DNA of 55,181 nucleotides from Turneriella parva (GCA_020719945.1 DYPL01000003.1:1-55181); one strand, 5' to 3'. Numbered from the stretch's first letter, positions 44,147-53,996 are shown. The notes: a model not told the origin generated them from the letters alone. Program-made: numbers and translations.

Positions 44147-45186
44147 TACCCGCCATCGTGCCGTTTCGGCTAAAGAAAAAGAGTATAGAAATACTCAACC
44201 AGCGCCTGCTTCCGCATACCGTAGAATGGGTTTCGTGTAAATCCATGAAAGATGTGTTTGTATCCATCCGGGAAATGCATGTTCGCGGGGCTCCCGCTAT
44301 AGGGATAGCCGCCGCCTACGGATATGTGTTTGGAGCTCTCAAACTAATAAAGAAGAATACTTCTCCAAAGGACGAGGAGATAACTGCTCTCAAAGAATAT
44401 CTCGATTCCGCCCGTCCAACGGCTGTAAACCTTATGTGGGCAACTTCCCGCATGCAGAATGTTTTTATAAATCTGCTTGCAGAAAAGGCAGAGGGAGAAA
44501 ATATTCGGCAGACTCTGTTTGCGGAGGCGGCTGCCATCCACCGGGAAGACGACGAATCCTGTTCGCGCATGTCGCACGCTGGTGCCGATCATATTGCATC
44601 CAGATGGCCCGGAAAAAAACTACGCATTCTGACGCATTGCAATACAGGTGCCCTTGCAACCGGCGGGATAGGCACAGCGTTAGGCGTTATTCGCATTCTC
44701 CACCAGAGAGGACTCGTAGAAGTTGTCTATGCGGACGAAACAAGGCCGTTTCTCCAGGGAGCCCGCCTTACGGCCTATGAGCTCAAAGAAGAAAAAATTC
44801 CCATGTATCTCATTGCAGACTCCATGGCCGGGTTTCTCATGAAGCAGGGAAAAGTCGATCTCGTGATTACAGGTGCAGACAGAATCACAAGGCGGGGGGA
44901 TGTTGCCAACAAAATTGGTACGTTCTCTCTTTCGGTACTCGCCAAAGAGCACGGCATTCCCTTTTATGTGGCGGCGCCAGAGTCGACGTTTGACAGAGAG
45001 ATGGAACATGGCGACAGCATTCCCATAGAGGAACGACCTGCCTATGAGGTGCTCGAAATCCAGGGGAAAAAAATCGCCCCCGATGTTCCTGTCCTCAACT
45101 ACAGTTTTGACGTCACTCCGGCAGAAAACATTGAAGCCATTTTTCACGACGGCAGTGACAAAGTATTTTGGCCTGCCAAAGTGTAA
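44143..45186 (+). CDS. mtnA: Methylthioribose-1-phosphate isomerase
   Basis: A 347-residue isomerase of the methionine salvage pathway, converting methylthioribose-1-P to methylthioribulose-1-P. Motifs: MHVRGAPAIGIAAAYG, RPTAVNLMWA, catalytic Cys in THCNTGALATGGIGTAL, catalytic Asp in ITGADRI, and GDVANKIGTFSLSVLA. The ATGA overlap with lysS indicates coupling. No other salvage gene is in the window. It links with the ornithine decarboxylase at 51851 through polyamine metabolism, which produces methylthioadenosine, but only as inference. Confidence 0.96.
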   Translation: MIPAIVPFRLKKKSIEILNQRLLPHTVEWVSCKSMKDVFVSIREMHVRGAPAIGIAAAYGYVFGALKLIKKNTSPKDEEITALKEYLDSARPTAVNLMWATSRMQNVFINLLAEKAEGENIRQTLFAEAAAIHREDDESCSRMSHAGADHIASRWPGKKLRILTHCNTGALATGGIGTALGVIRILHQRGLVEVVYADETRPFLQGARLTAYELKEEKIPMYLIADSMAGFLMKQGKVDLVITGADRITRRGDVANKIGTFSLSVLAKEHGIPFYVAAPESTFDREMEHGDSIPIEERPAYEVLEIQGKKIAPDVPVLNYSFDVTPAENIEAIFHDGSDKVFWPAKV

Positions 45187-45198
45187 TTTCTGAGCGCA

Positions 45199-45804
45199 TC
45201 AATCCGCATCCAGATCAAACCGAATAACAGTGAGTGGGTGCGGGTTGGTCTGGTGATAATCCGGATCTTTGCTGGAGACATCCCGCCAGCCGTTTTTTTC
45301 GGAATAACTGTCGGCAAAATACGAGAATACGGCTGTGTCTCCATCATCCGTAGAAAGTGCTACTTTTCGTAAAAACGGGAAAATAGCTCCTGTTCTGTAT
45401 TCTTTGCCATCCAGCGTCTGTATCAGTACATCGTTGGGGTGAAATTCATACATTTTAAACAGAGGATCCCGCTCGGAAATGATTCGTCCGTTCCAAGAAA
45501 TTACCTTAATACTTTTGATTTCCGAAACCTGGAGCTGCTTTTTGTATGATAGCCCTTTGCGGTAATGATAGAAAACTACCGCAGACGGCATTTTTGCCGT
45601 TCCAGACAATTCATCTCCACTGGCAAAGGTGGCGCGAACCGTCATAATGGAGAAATTCTCTTCCATATTTTGATTGGAGGCAGCCGTTTCTTTTTCCCGG
45701 AAAGATTCTTCTGGATCCCCGGGAGACACCGGATACTGGATTGCATGCGTGGAAACAAGAGAAAGCTTGATAAACAAAAAGATGGAGAAGCGCATATGTG
45801 TCAT
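45199..45804 (-). CDS. Exported protein, function unknown
   Basis: A 201-residue protein with signal peptide MTHMRFSIFLFIKLSLVSTH. The mature part has a short polar stretch and a beta-rich domain (MTVRATFASGDELSGTAKMP, SEIKSIKVISWNGRI, VALSTDDGDTAVFSYFADSY). No family recognised. Starts ATG 45804 and ATG 45795 are equally possible; the frame upstream of these would run into the CIRCE region. It converges on mtnA with a 12-base gap. Confidence 0.65.
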   Translation of the reverse strand: MTHMRFSIFLFIKLSLVSTHAIQYPVSPGDPEESFREKETAASNQNMEENFSIMTVRATFASGDELSGTAKMPSAVVFYHYRKGLSYKKQLQVSEIKSIKVISWNGRIISERDPLFKMYEFHPNDVLIQTLDGKEYRTGAIFPFLRKVALSTDDGDTAVFSYFADSYSEKNGWRDVSSKDPDYHQTNPHPLTVIRFDLDAD

Positions 45805-45860
45805 AATTCGCTTTTTTTTTGTCAGGACAAGCGTATTCGTGCAGGAATATGCAAAAAAAT

Positions 45861-45866
45861 TTGACA
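45861..45866 (+). promoter_or_regulatory. Candidate -35 element of the hrcA operon
   Basis: TTGACA lies 30 bases before the CIRCE palindrome. The 17-base-spaced -10 position reads TTTGTT, a poor match, so the promoter is only partly supported. Confidence 0.35.
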
Positions 45867-45895
45867 GGCTAACTCCGCATGATTTTGTTGTGTTT

Positions 45896-45924
45896 GATAG
45901 CACTCATAGAACCAGAGTGCTATC
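45896..45924 (+). promoter_or_regulatory. CIRCE operator (HrcA binding site)
   Basis: GATAGCACTC, nine bases, GAGTGCTATC: a perfect 10-bp inverted repeat that contains the CIRCE core TAGCACTC-N9-GAGTGCTA. It ends 9 bases before the hrcA start. HrcA should bind it and repress the whole hrcA-grpE-dnaK-dnaJ operon, releasing on heat shock. Confidence 0.97.
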
Positions 45925-45933
45925 AGTAAGCCT

Positions 45934-47013
45934 ATGAAAGAACAAATAACGGGAAGACAGGGCGAGATCATTCGTTCCATAGTTAGCGCCTATTGCCAGA
46001 GTGGGGATCCGATTGGTTCGGCCGTTCTCGTGGAAACTTTTGCCCTCGATATATCCTCTGCTACTGTTAGAAAAGAAATGTCGGTTCTTGAGCAAATGGG
46101 ATATCTCGAGAGCCCGCACACTTCGTCGGGCAGGATTCCCACCGATGAAGCCTTTCGCTATTATATTCGTTTTCTGTCCGATCATTATGAAGCTCATTAT
46201 CATTCTCATTTAGAACTCGATGAATTTTACAAAAGCGCTCGATTGCAGTTAGACCAGTTGATGCAAGATTTATCGTCCATGCTTGCAATAAAATCCCGCT
46301 CCATGGGTATTGTCCTGCCACCGGCTCCGGAAGGCAGCACGATTAAGCGCGTAGAACTCGTGTCTGTCCTGGAGAACAGTGTTTTGATTATCATGGTTGC
46401 AGAAGGGGGCAATATCTTTCAAAAGCGGGTAACCGTATCGAGGGTTTTGTCTCAGGATGATTTGTATAAAATATCCCGTTTTTTAACAAAAAATCTTCAA
46501 GGCTTTGAACCAGATGAAATCCGTCAGAAGGGATTGAATTCCATGGATCAGAGCAGCGATCTGGGCGATCTCCTTGACACAGCATTTTTTCTTCTGCAGG
46601 AGCTTATTTACCACACTCCCGTTCCCAAATTGTACATGGATGGTTCCGGGGAGCTTTATCGCCAGGTTTCTCAGGCTCAAGGTGAACTGTCCGGACAAAA
46701 GCTGCTGCAATGGACTAAAAAAAATTCCTTCCGCGAAAAACTCCAAAGCATTTCCGGTTCCCGGAGTTTAAATATGGCAGTAGGAGTGCAAACAGACACA
46801 GATTTTTTTCCTGGTCTCTCCCTGTTATGCCAGGGATATACCGTAGGTGGTAAACCCGGTGGGTGTGTTGCCGTACTCGGCATGACCCGCATGCAGTACG
46901 ATCTCATTATTCCTGCACTCGATCACGGTGCCAGAATGCTTTCTGAAATTTTATCCAATCTTGAAAATATAGCAGAAAAAGGGAAAAGTCCACTGCCAGA
47001 GAAATATCAATAA
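45934..47013 (+). CDS. hrcA: Heat-inducible transcription repressor HrcA
   Basis: A 359-residue repressor. The N-terminal winged helix starts RQGEIIRSIVSAYCQSGDPI and has SATVRKEMSVLEQMGYLESP and HTSSGRIPTDEAFRYYI. The central and C-terminal GAF-like part ends with GKPGGCVAVLGMTRMQYDLI. It represses its own operon through the CIRCE site directly upstream and is stabilised by GroEL in other bacteria. It ends 12 bases before grpE. Confidence 0.97.
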   Translation: MKEQITGRQGEIIRSIVSAYCQSGDPIGSAVLVETFALDISSATVRKEMSVLEQMGYLESPHTSSGRIPTDEAFRYYIRFLSDHYEAHYHSHLELDEFYKSARLQLDQLMQDLSSMLAIKSRSMGIVLPPAPEGSTIKRVELVSVLENSVLIIMVAEGGNIFQKRVTVSRVLSQDDLYKISRFLTKNLQGFEPDEIRQKGLNSMDQSSDLGDLLDTAFFLLQELIYHTPVPKLYMDGSGELYRQVSQAQGELSGQKLLQWTKKNSFREKLQSISGSRSLNMAVGVQTDTDFFPGLSLLCQGYTVGGKPGGCVAVLGMTRMQYDLIIPALDHGARMLSEILSNLENIAEKGKSPLPEKYQ

Positions 47014-47025
47014 AAGAGGTAAACA

Positions 47026-47613
47026 ATGAGTGATGAAAAAGAATTAGAAGAACAGGAAGTACCGATACAGGAAACAGCGGAAGACGAACCAGCTGGTACT
47101 GAAATCCCAGATTCCCTGGAAGGGGAGCTCTCTGCATTGCGAAAAGAACTCGAAGAAATTAAATCAGCACTGCAGCGCGAAAGAGCCGAGTTTATGAATT
47201 ACCGCAAGAGAACTCAAACTGAAAAAGACATGATCCGCACCATTGCAGCCCAGCAGGTGCTGGCAGATCTTCTTCCCGTATTTGACTCTTTTGATCAAAT
47301 AGGAATTCAGGACAAAACAAAACAGGAAGATCCCGTCCTAAAACCGTTCCTCGAAGGAGCAGCCCTTATCCAGAGACAACTCTGGAGTGTTTTTTCCCAT
47401 AGAGGAGTAGAGGAAATTTCTCCCGATGGCGAGGAATTTAATCCTTCGTTTATGGAAGCCATCAGCATTACGGAAAGCGAAACAGCTACTGCCGAAGTTG
47501 TATCGCAGGTGTTTCAGAAAGGTTATAGAATTGGAGAACAGGTTATTCGCCCTGCCCGCGTTTCTGTAACAAAACCGGCAATTTTAGCAACAAAAGGAGA
47601 AGAAAATGAGTAA
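47026..47613 (+). CDS. grpE: Nucleotide exchange factor GrpE
   Basis: A 195-residue GrpE that exchanges ADP for ATP on DnaK. It has an acidic N-terminal region ([19 protein letters not shown]), a long dimerisation helix ([20 protein letters not shown]), and the C-terminal beta domain with [20 protein letters not shown] and [29 protein letters not shown] lies just before ATG 47026. It overlaps dnaK by 8 bases. Confidence 0.97.
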   Translation: MSDEKELEEQEVPIQETAEDEPAGTEIPDSLEGELSALRKELEEIKSALQRERAEFMNYRKRTQTEKDMIRTIAAQQVLADLLPVFDSFDQIGIQDKTKQEDPVLKPFLEGAALIQRQLWSVFSHRGVEEISPDGEEFNPSFMEAISITESETATAEVVSQVFQKGYRIGEQVIRPARVSVTKPAILATKGEENE

Positions 47614-49507
47614 GGAAAAAATTATTGGAATCGATTTGGGTACTACCAATTCCTGCGTAGCTGTCATGGAAGGTGGTGTTCCCGTTGTAATAGCTAATAC
47701 AGAGGGTGCCCGCACAACGCCGTCTGTCGTAGCGTTTACAGACAAAGGCGACGTGCTCGTAGGCCAGGTTGCCAAAAACCAGATGGTCACAAATCCCGAA
47801 AATACAATCCGTTCCGCGAAACGTTTTGTGGGGCGTCGCTTTAACGAGATTACCACCGAAAAAAGACATGCTCCCTATACAATTAAAGAAGGACCAAACA
47901 ACAGCGTTCTCATTCAAACCCGGGAAAAAGACTATCGTCCCGAAGAAATTTCTGCCCGTGTTCTCATGAAAATGAAACAGACGGCAGAAGATTATCTTGG
48001 TGAGACAGTAGAAAAAGCGGTCATTACGGTTCCTGCTTATTTTAATGACGAGCAAAGACAGGCTACAAAAGATGCAGGAAAAATTGCAGGACTCGATGTC
48101 GTTCGCATTATTAACGAACCAACGGCAGCCGCTCTTGCTTATGGACTCGACAAGGACAAGGATGGCGAGATGATTGCCGTCTATGACCTTGGTGGAGGTA
48201 CATTTGATATTTCTGTACTGGAGCTGGCCGAAAACGTCTTTGAAGTGAAATCGACCAATGGAGACACCCACCTCGGCGGAGACGACTTTGATCAGGCCAT
48301 TATTGAATGGCTCATTACAGAATTCCGGCAGGAGACAGCCATTGATCTTACAAACGACAAAATGGCATTGCAGCGACTTATTGAATCATCTGAGAAAGCA
48401 AAAATAGAACTTTCTTCCAAAGAAACAGCGGATATCAATATTCCGTTTATTACCATGGATGCATCTGGCCCGCGCCACCTTACCAAAACGATTACGCGCG
48501 CCAAATTTAACCAGCTCACAGTCGCACTCGTTGAGAGAACCGTGGAGCCATGCCGAAAAGCTCTTTCGGACGCAGGTCTTTCTGCCTCCGATATCGATAA
48601 AGTAATTCTGGTTGGTGGTTCATCGCGTATTCCCGCAGTTCGCGATAAGGTCAAAGAAATTTTTGGCAAGGAACCAGATAAAAGCGTGAATCCGGATGAG
48701 GCAGTGGCCATTGGAGCTGGCGTTCAGGGTGGTGTACTGGCGGGAGATGTTACCGACGTACTGCTGCTCGATGTTACTCCTCTTTCTCTTGGTATTGAAA
48801 CACTTGGTGGTGTCATGACAAAAATTATCCACCGCAATACCACAATCCCAACCAGAAAATCAGAGTCGTTCTCTACAGCGGCGGACAACCAGTCAGCCGT
48901 AGAAATTCACGTCCTCCAGGGCGAAAGAGAAATGGCAAAGGATAACCGCACGCTTGGTCGTTTCCAGTTGTCAGAAATCCCGCCAGCTCCGCGAGGCACA
49001 CCTCAGATTGAAGTGACGTTTGATATCGACGCAAACGGAATCGTTCACGTATCGGCAAAAGATCTTAAAACCCAGAAAGAGCAGAAAATTAAGATAGAAG
49101 CGTCCAGCGGACTGTCCGACACCGACATTGAAAAAATGGTGAAAGATGCAGAACTGCATGCAGAAGAAGACCGCAAAAACAAAGAAGTGGCATCCCTGTA
49201 CAACGATTTAGACAATACTATCTATCATCTCGAAAAGCAGATGACAGACAGTGGTGCATCGCTTCCGGAAAATATTAAGTCGGAGATCAATACCGAGATT
49301 GCAAATTCAAAATCGGACCTTGCAACGCGCGATATTGAAAAGATAAAAGCAGCGAAATCCAGGATTGAGGCTCTTATTACAAAATACCAGAGCATGTTTA
49401 CACAGTCCGCCCCGCAGCAGGAATCTTCCGAACCCCAAAATGAGCAGAAACAGCCCGATGAAAAGGTAGTGGACGCTGACTTTGAGGAAGTAAAAGAGGA
49501 TAAATAA
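47606..49507 (+). CDS. dnaK: Chaperone DnaK (Hsp70)
   Basis: A 633-residue Hsp70. The ATPase domain has [32 protein letters not shown] and [20 protein letters not shown]; the linker is [19 protein letters not shown]; the substrate domain and helical lid follow; the end is [14 protein letters not shown], the usual EEVKDK-type tail. It starts 8 bases inside grpE. A hairpin separates it from dnaJ. Confidence 0.99.
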   Translation: MSKEKIIGIDLGTTNSCVAVMEGGVPVVIANTEGARTTPSVVAFTDKGDVLVGQVAKNQMVTNPENTIRSAKRFVGRRFNEITTEKRHAPYTIKEGPNNSVLIQTREKDYRPEEISARVLMKMKQTAEDYLGETVEKAVITVPAYFNDEQRQATKDAGKIAGLDVVRIINEPTAAALAYGLDKDKDGEMIAVYDLGGGTFDISVLELAENVFEVKSTNGDTHLGGDDFDQAIIEWLITEFRQETAIDLTNDKMALQRLIESSEKAKIELSSKETADINIPFITMDASGPRHLTKTITRAKFNQLTVALVERTVEPCRKALSDAGLSASDIDKVILVGGSSRIPAVRDKVKEIFGKEPDKSVNPDEAVAIGAGVQGGVLAGDVTDVLLLDVTPLSLGIETLGGVMTKIIHRNTTIPTRKSESFSTAADNQSAVEIHVLQGEREMAKDNRTLGRFQLSEIPPAPRGTPQIEVTFDIDANGIVHVSAKDLKTQKEQKIKIEASSGLSDTDIEKMVKDAELHAEEDRKNKEVASLYNDLDNTIYHLEKQMTDSGASLPENIKSEINTEIANSKSDLATRDIEKIKAAKSRIEALITKYQSMFTQSAPQQESSEPQNEQKQPDEKVVDADFEEVKEDK

Positions 49508-49510
49508 TTT

Positions 49511-49536
49511 TTTGGGGCCGGGTTTCTGGCCCCAAA
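49511..49536 (+). other. Hairpin between dnaK and dnaJ
   Basis: TTTGGGGCC (49511-49519), loop of eight, GGCCCCAAA (49528-49536). The perfect 9-bp stem lies right after the dnaK stop and 15 bases before the dnaJ start. No T tract follows, so it would act by attenuation, RNA processing or mRNA 3'-end protection rather than as a full stop. Confidence 0.65.
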
Positions 49537-49551
49537 TGAGCGGAGTGTATT

Positions 49552-50637
49552 GTGGCAGAAAAACGGGATTACTACGAAATACTGGGGGTTGCAAAATCCA
49601 GTTCCTTAGATGACATAAAAAAGGCATACAGAAAGCTTGCTCTCAAATACCATCCAGATAAAAATAAAGATAATCCGGAAGCAGAAGCCTTATTTAAAGA
49701 AGCAACAGAGGCCTACGAAGTTCTTCGGGATGAAAGCAAACGAAAAATTTATGATCAGTATGGTCATGCCGGATTGTCAGGAACTGCTTCCCCGGGATTT
49801 GGACAGGGAGCCTATTCTGATTTTTCCGATATTTTTTCTGGAAGTAGCTTTGAGGAAATTTTTGAAAATCTGTTTTCGGGTTCTGGTGGTTTTGGATTCA
49901 GTGGAGGCCGCTCGGGTGCCCGCAAAGGGACAGACCTCCGCTATAATATCGAGATAAGTCTGGAAGACGTATACCACGGAAAAGAAGTTACGATAAAAAT
50001 TCCACGCGAAGAGCATTGTCCCGATTGTCATGGCACGGGATCATCGGATGGTAAAACCGAAGTCTGCCCTGTATGTCATGGAGCCGGACAGGTACGTCGC
50101 TCCTCTGGCTTTTTTTCCATTGCCAGCCCCTGCCATAATTGCAATGGGACAGGAAAAATTATTAGAAATAAATGTCGTACCTGCCATGGTTCCGGTCTTG
50201 TATCGAAAAAGCATACACTCAATATTCGCATCCCAGCCGGAATAGACAGCGGAACCCGCTTGCGCGTATCGGGAGAAGGGGAAGCAGGTCCAAATGGTGG
50301 AGCTCCAGGCGATCTCTATGTAGTCGTCCAGGTAAAAAAGCATCACGATTTTGAGCGCGAAGGAGTAGATCTTAGTGCGCAGGTATCCATACCCGTGACA
50401 ACGGCTATCCTTGGCGGAGAAATACTCGTAAAAGGTATTGACAACAGTTCTGTTAAACTCAAAATTCATGCTGGAACGCAACCTGGAACGTTGTTCCGCT
50501 TAAGGGGCAAAGGATTGCCTTACATGGGCTCCTCAGACCGATATGGCGATTTGATTGTTTCCGCAGAAGTTAGTATCCCCAAACATTTGTCGGATAAGGC
50601 CAAACAACTGGTTCAGAACTTAGCAAAAGAGCTGTAA
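49552..50637 (+). CDS. dnaJ: Chaperone DnaJ (Hsp40)
   Basis: A 361-residue type I DnaJ. The J domain is [20 protein letters not shown] with HPD in YHPDKNK. A Gly/Phe region follows (about 75-120), then four CxxCxGxG zinc units ([36 protein letters not shown]) and C-terminal substrate domains. Start is GTG 49552 behind CGGAG. It stimulates DnaK ATP hydrolysis and delivers clients. Confidence 0.98.
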   Translation: MAEKRDYYEILGVAKSSSLDDIKKAYRKLALKYHPDKNKDNPEAEALFKEATEAYEVLRDESKRKIYDQYGHAGLSGTASPGFGQGAYSDFSDIFSGSSFEEIFENLFSGSGGFGFSGGRSGARKGTDLRYNIEISLEDVYHGKEVTIKIPREEHCPDCHGTGSSDGKTEVCPVCHGAGQVRRSSGFFSIASPCHNCNGTGKIIRNKCRTCHGSGLVSKKHTLNIRIPAGIDSGTRLRVSGEGEAGPNGGAPGDLYVVVQVKKHHDFEREGVDLSAQVSIPVTTAILGGEILVKGIDNSSVKLKIHAGTQPGTLFRLRGKGLPYMGSSDRYGDLIVSAEVSIPKHLSDKAKQLVQNLAKEL

Positions 50638-50655
50638 TTTTCGGGAGTTTTATAT

Positions 50656-51624
50656 ATGAGCAAAGCAATAATTAAAATGGGATTTATTGGCGTGGGTCAC
50701 ATGGGCCAGTACCATGTGAACGTGGTTACGCAACTTTCGGCGACACACGAGATCAGCGGACTGTACGATGCCAGCGAATCCCGCGCTAAAGAATTATCTT
50801 CAAAATTCAATGTGCCGGCGTATGCAACAGCAGAAGAAGTCATCAATAAAAGCGATGCCATTACTATAGCCGTTCCAACGCATCTGCACTATAAGTATAC
50901 TAAAATGGCACTTGAGGCCGGCAGACATGTCCTTGTAGAAAAACCGGTTACAGAGACTCTCGAACAGGCAGACGAGCTCATTCGCATAGCCCGCGAAAAA
51001 AACCTGATTCTTCAGGTAGGCCATGTGGAGCGCTTTAACGGAGCGGTCATGGAACTTTCCAAAATTGTGAAAGAGCCACGGCTCATCCAGGCGCGCCGTC
51101 TCACTCCGGTCAATAATCGCATTACCGATGTAGGCGTAGTTCTCGATCTCATGATTCACGATCTCGATATTGTTCTCAATCTCGTCGATTCGCGCGTAAA
51201 AAGTTATTACGCCATGGGTTCCAAAGTAATCACAGAGAACGAGGATGTCGCGGTGATTGATCTTCAATTTGAAAACGGCACGATTGCAACTATCACGGCA
51301 TCAAGAATAAGCCAGTTTAAAGAGCGCTCTCTTTCCATTATGGAAGACAAAAGCTTTGTGTATCTGAACTACGCCAACCAGGATATAGAAATTCACAGAC
51401 AGGCTTCCAGCGTAACGCTGCTGACCCCAGATGAAATAAAATATTCGCAGGAGTCCTTCATGGAGAAAGTGTATATCCACAAGGACAATCCATTAAAAAG
51501 CGAACATTCTCATTTTTACGATACTATCCAGGGCGGCAAAGCCATGGTTCCCAACGAAAAAGATCTCGAGACTCTTCGCATTGCTCTCGGCTCGCTCCAG
51601 ATGATTCATGACAGCTGGAAATGA
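50656..51624 (+). CDS. Gfo/Idh/MocA oxidoreductase, GnnA-like
   Basis: A 322-residue NAD(P)-dependent dehydrogenase. The Rossmann start is KMGFIGVGHMGQYHVNVV; the catalytic lysine is in HVLVEKPVTETLEQA; the second motif is DLMIHDLDIVLNLV. The whole layout, including LQVGHVERFNGAV, resembles UDP-GlcNAc 3-dehydrogenases of the GnnA type, which together with GnnB make the diamino sugar for amide-linked lipid A in Leptospira. gnnB is not adjacent, so the role is tentative. It is 18 bases after dnaJ and may share its transcript. Confidence 0.8.
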   Translation: MSKAIIKMGFIGVGHMGQYHVNVVTQLSATHEISGLYDASESRAKELSSKFNVPAYATAEEVINKSDAITIAVPTHLHYKYTKMALEAGRHVLVEKPVTETLEQADELIRIAREKNLILQVGHVERFNGAVMELSKIVKEPRLIQARRLTPVNNRITDVGVVLDLMIHDLDIVLNLVDSRVKSYYAMGSKVITENEDVAVIDLQFENGTIATITASRISQFKERSLSIMEDKSFVYLNYANQDIEIHRQASSVTLLTPDEIKYSQESFMEKVYIHKDNPLKSEHSHFYDTIQGGKAMVPNEKDLETLRIALGSLQMIHDSWK

Positions 51625-51862
51625 CGGAGTAGAACTATTTGTGCCAGACCTGGGCGAGACAGATCAGATTGAGTTTGTCTCGTGGCTGGTGCAACCCGGG
51701 GATTCCGTCTCCGAAGGCCAGGAGCTTGCGGAGCTTGTAACAGATAAAGCAGCCTTTACGCTGGAGGCTCCTGCAGGCGGCAGGCTGCTCGAAGTATTTG
51801 CACAGCCGGGAGAAATCGTGAGCCAGGGCCAGCGCGTTGGCCGGATTGGCTCACTGAACTAA
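51608..51862 (+). CDS. Free-standing lipoyl (E2-type) domain protein
   Basis: An 84-residue protein that is a complete lipoyl domain and nothing else. It has VPDLGETDQIEFVSWLVQPG, then GQELAELVTDKAAFTLEAPA with the acceptor lysine in the TDKA turn, and ends GQRVGRIGSLN. The TDKA form is that of 2-oxoacid dehydrogenase E2 subunits rather than biotin carriers (MKM). No E1, E2 core, E3 or lipoate ligase is nearby. It overlaps the end of the dehydrogenase gene by 17 bases and the convergent decarboxylase gene by 12. Confidence 0.8.
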   Translation: MTAGNDGVELFVPDLGETDQIEFVSWLVQPGDSVSEGQELAELVTDKAAFTLEAPAGGRLLEVFAQPGEIVSQGQRVGRIGSLN

Positions 51863-52984
51863 ATACTCTTCGTTAAAGATGGCAAAAATTGCGTCGCCCT
51901 CGGGCAGTTCATCCATGTAATAGGGAGTTGGCGGATCAAATCCGTTAAAATTGGATCCATAGACTGTTGTGTAGGCGCCGGCCCCTCGGAAGGCAACGAG
52001 ATCTCCTTCGCGCAGTTTGGGCAGGTACGCAGTAAACATTTTATCTACAGAGTCGCAGCTTGGACCGCACAGAATATAGCTCGATTCCCATTCGCCCGGT
52101 GCACTGGATTCGAGAGGATACGTAATTCCATCAATGGTTTCCATCATTCCCGTAAATACGCCGACATCGAGAAAGGCCCAGTCCTTATCGCGCGAAGCTG
52201 TTCCAATTACGCGGGTCACGAGAATTCCTGCAGAACCAGAGATGCCGCGCCCCGGTTCCATAAGCAGCCTTTTGGGTTTTAATCCTTCGGCATCCCACTG
52301 GTTTAAGTGTTTGTATACGACTTTAGCAATAGAGGCAACGGAGGGAATGGGGCGGCCTAAATCCGTTGGAAAGCCGCCGCCAATGTTGAGGATTTCTGGC
52401 TGGAAACCCATGGAGCGTGCCAGTGAAAAAATATCGTAGGCGTGTTTCATGGCTGCTTCCCAGCCAAGGATTGTTTCACACTGAGAGCCGGGATGATACG
52501 TTATTCCCGCAAGCGGCAGGCCTCTTTTTTGCATCCTCTCCAGAATGGCAGGCCATCGATTGGAAGCGACGCCAAATTTCCCGGTGAGCGGCCACATCGA
52601 TCCTTCGTTGGGTACCTGAATGCGCAGAACAGCCTTGACGCGGTCGCGAAATACGGCGAGTTTATCGACTTCGTCCAGAGAGTCAAAGGACATGACGTAT
52701 ACGCCGGCATCGAGTGCCTTTTCAATCGCGTACGATGGTTTCATGGGGTTGGAGAAGACTATCTTTTCCGGAGGAATGCCAAGGCCTAAAAGAAAGCTGA
52801 TTTCTGCCCAGGAAGCCGTCTCAAAGGACGACCCTTCGTCGCGCAGGGTTTCTATGATGCCGGGAAAAGAATTGGATTTAATAGCATAGGCTATTTCAAA
52901 ATCTGGAAATGCCGAATGCAGCTCCCGGTAATTCCGAAGGATTCTGTTTCGTGAAATAAGAAGGGCTGGAGTTTTATAAGCCAT
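51851..52984 (-). CDS. Ornithine/diamino-acid decarboxylase, fold III (PLP)
   Basis: A 377-residue alanine-racemase-fold decarboxylase, close to eukaryotic-type ornithine decarboxylases. The PLP lysine is in FEIAYAIKSNSFPGI; HPGSQC and NIGGGFP bind phosphate; MEPGRG is the third site; the second-subunit cysteine is in LCGPSCDSVD. It would make putrescine from ornithine (or cadaverine from lysine). ATG 52984 (MAYKTPALLISRNRI) fits the family; the frame is open to 53041, overlapping hemB. It is 19 bases after hemB. Confidence 0.9.
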   Translation of the reverse strand: MAYKTPALLISRNRILRNYRELHSAFPDFEIAYAIKSNSFPGIIETLRDEGSSFETASWAEISFLLGLGIPPEKIVFSNPMKPSYAIEKALDAGVYVMSFDSLDEVDKLAVFRDRVKAVLRIQVPNEGSMWPLTGKFGVASNRWPAILERMQKRGLPLAGITYHPGSQCETILGWEAAMKHAYDIFSLARSMGFQPEILNIGGGFPTDLGRPIPSVASIAKVVYKHLNQWDAEGLKPKRLLMEPGRGISGSAGILVTRVIGTASRDKDWAFLDVGVFTGMMETIDGITYPLESSAPGEWESSYILCGPSCDSVDKMFTAYLPKLREGDLVAFRGAGAYTTVYGSNFNGFDPPTPYYMDELPEGDAIFAIFNEEYLVQ

Positions 52985-53003
52985 ACATAACCGTCCTGCC
53001 GTA

Positions 53004-53996
53004 TCAGCGCTGTGATGCAAGCCGATTTTGCGCTTCTGCAAATTCTAAGGCAAAATACGTGATCACGATATCAGCACCGGCTCGCCGCATGGAAAGCAGC
53101 ATTTCATCGCGCACTTTTTCTCCGTCTATCCAGCCTTTAGAAGCAGCCGCTTTGACCATGGCGTATTCACCGCTTACATTGTAGGCAACAATCGGAAGGG
53201 TAGAAAAATTGCGCAGTGTCTGGATAATGTCGAGATACGAAAGAGCCGGTTTTACCATGAGATAGTCTGCTCCCTCTGCTTCGTCGAGCGCTGCTTCGCG
53301 CAGGGCTTCCCGGGCGTTGGCCGGATCCATTTGGTATGTTTTTTTATTTCCCGATTTAGGGGCAGAGTCGAGTGCATCGCGAAAGGGGCCATAAAAGGCA
53401 GACGCGTATTTGGCCGTGTACGACATGATAGCTGTATGGGAAAAGCCATTCTCTTCGAGTGCCTGCCGAATTGCTCCAACTCGACCGTCCATCATGTCAG
53501 ACGGACCAAGAATATCGGCTCCTGCAGCGGCCTGCGCCAGAGACATTGAAACGAGCACTTCGATTGTTTCGTCGTTAAGAATTTGACCATCTTTGAGAAT
53601 GCCGTCGTGGCCATCGGATGAGTAGGGATCCAAAGCTACATCGGTAATGACAACAGCTTCTGGAAATCTTGCTTTGATTTTGCGAATATAGTCTAGGTAA
53701 AAATTCTTGCTGCTGTAACTGTACGTTCCGAGAGGATTTTTTTTATCGTTCTCTACAGCGGGAAACAGAATAAACTTGTCGAGGCCAAGTTGCTGGGCCT
53801 GTTCAATCTGCTGCAACATGGCTTTTTCACCGAAGCGGAAAATTCCGGGCATAGAGGCTACTTCGTTTCTGATCGATTCGCCCGGCAGAAGGAACAAAGG
53901 CATTACGAGCTGCTTCACAGAAAGAGAAGTTTCCTGTACCATGCTGCGAACAGCGGCAGACTGGCGGTTTCTTCGGGGACGTTCGGGAAATATCAT
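53004..53996 (-). CDS. hemB: Delta-aminolevulinic acid dehydratase (porphobilinogen synthase)
   Basis: A 330-residue enzyme joining two ALA molecules to porphobilinogen, an early step of haem synthesis. It begins with RSMVQETSLSVKQLVMPLFL. The Schiff-base lysines are in ADYLMVKPALSYLD and in the preceding SYTAKYASAFYGPFRDA region. The metal loop reads DVALDPYSSDGHDGIL: aspartates and alanine replace the three cysteines of zinc-type enzymes, so it should be the Mg-dependent type. It lies in front of the decarboxylase and is divergent from the epimerase gene, with 80 bases between. A haem pathway is typical of Leptospirales among spirochaetes. Confidence 0.96.
   Translation of the reverse strand: MIFPERPRRNRQSAAVRSMVQETSLSVKQLVMPLFLLPGESIRNEVASMPGIFRFGEKAMLQQIEQAQQLGLDKFILFPAVENDKKNPLGTYSYSSKNFYLDYIRKIKARFPEAVVITDVALDPYSSDGHDGILKDGQILNDETIEVLVSMSLAQAAAGADILGPSDMMDGRVGAIRQALEENGFSHTAIMSYTAKYASAFYGPFRDALDSAPKSGNKKTYQMDPANAREALREAALDEAEGADYLMVKPALSYLDIIQTLRNFSTLPIVAYNVSGEYAMVKAAASKGWIDGEKVRDEMLLSMRRAGADIVITYFALEFAEAQNRLASQR

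Noticed and set aside
47543-48271. 242-residue open frame antisense to grpE/dnaK
   Set aside because: It lies within perfectly recognisable dnaK coding sequence and its translation is Phe/Cys/Asn-rich with no family likeness; a shadow of codon bias.
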